Notes under the pieces: model-generated
Told to the model about the DNA's origin: nothing
What the model saw: the letters and a program-made list of their open reading frames with translations, nothing else
Databases searched by the model: none
Program-made: the position numbers and the translations under genes
Assembly: GCA_963741315.1 (NCBI GenBank)
Contig: CAVUHK010000007.1
Coordinates: forward strand, 24,796 to 88,795
From: PALSA-1003 sp963741315
GTDB taxonomy: Bacteria; Pseudomonadota; Gammaproteobacteria; Burkholderiales; Casimicrobiaceae
Direction: 5' to 3'
DNA: 64,000 nucleotides
Part shown: piece by piece, positions 63,754 through 64,000 of the stretch
How the letters are laid out: each line of letters opens with the position of its first letter
Numbering within the stretch: position 1 is the stretch's first letter

Positions 63754-63841
63754 CGAATCACCGCATCCGCACGGCTGCGAGCGGTGCGGCAAGAATTGCT
63801 CCGACGGCGATCAGGAAGTCCCGGTGTTGAACGCGGTCCAT
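63750..63841 (-). pseudogene. Collapsed eighth copy: leader peptide joined directly to the family C-terminus
   Basis: After a strong GGGGAGGGG site, an ATG at 63841 opens MDRVQHRDFLIAVGAILAAP, a leader like those of the array proteins, and stops at 63758 after only 27 residues. In a second frame the same DNA ends RADAVIR and then TGA at 63750-63752, the counterpart of the family end RADEVIQ. That TGA overlaps the GTG of copy 1 in the same GTGA form. The simplest reading is an internal deletion of about 900 bases in an upstream paralogue. What is left may serve as a translated leader that couples into copy 1 (inference). Confidence 0.6.
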
Positions 63842-64000
63842 GCATTCCCCTCCCCAGAAGGACGCGGGAAGTTTACGCCGGATCGACCAGTGTGGGTCGA
63901 GTGCGATAATTTGCGCGACCGGCATAGTGCGAGACGCGCAGCGACCGCAGCCAAGTAGGTTCGATTCAATGCTCGGTGGCTGCGATTTGGCTACGTCAGA

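Overview
The window looks like chromosomal DNA of a GC-rich betaproteobacterium, probably close to Burkholderiales. This is an inference from gene content: SorAB-type sulfite dehydrogenase, fused IcmF, an IolC-DUF2090 fusion, a type IV minor pilin cluster with PilY1, and a large expansion of PF04392-type periplasmic binding proteins. No rRNA, tRNA, CRISPR array, transposase or phage gene was seen.

Layout. 1-5558 (+): end of a tryptophan-rich repeat protein, an amidase, a lactonase-like beta-propeller protein and an SGNH hydrolase, with a small DUF2721 protein on the minus strand. 5581-7484 (-): a frameshifted ABC exporter. 7799-11254: a CXXCH haem protein and a two-component system (-) divergent from a Met-rich Spy/CpxP-like protein (+), which suggests envelope or metal stress. 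11321-20186: an ArsR-type regulator (+) divergent from one long minus-strand unit of adaptor, RND pump, DUF2892, TolC-type channel, DUF2892 and a thioredoxin-ArsA fusion. A methyltransferase and sorAB follow arsR on the plus strand. 22658-32484: Old Yellow Enzyme, ABM monooxygenase, serine hydrolase and IcmF (-), an M16 peptidase (+) and an inositol monophosphatase-like protein (-).

32708-41346 (+): inositol catabolism (iolC-DUF2090, iolD, iolE, iolB, iolG, a second Gfo/Idh/MocA dehydrogenase) and an EamA exporter, mostly joined by 4-base overlaps. 41373-47321 (-): a beta-hydroxyacid dehydrogenase, a polar amino acid-type ABC importer and an in-frame Ldh2-HpcH/HpaI fusion. 47533-55048 (-): fimT-pilV-pilW-pilX-pilY1-unknown-pilE, with a discoidin-like domain inserted in PilY1. 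55718-63841 (-): a HAD-like protein after a tandem array of seven PF04392 binding-protein genes. Every junction in the array is a 4-base GTGA or ATGA overlap, and a collapsed eighth copy sits at its upstream end.

The most unusual structures are the seven-gene array with its collapsed and chimeric copies, the ArsR/RND/DUF2892/thioredoxin-ArsA unit, and a short palindromic repeat family with one copy read in frame inside icmF. Several genes carry single-base frameshifts (about 6732, 33890, 35700, 44860, 48492, 56390, 56640 and 58108). The number suggests either assembly indels or real gene decay, and the sequence alone cannot separate these.
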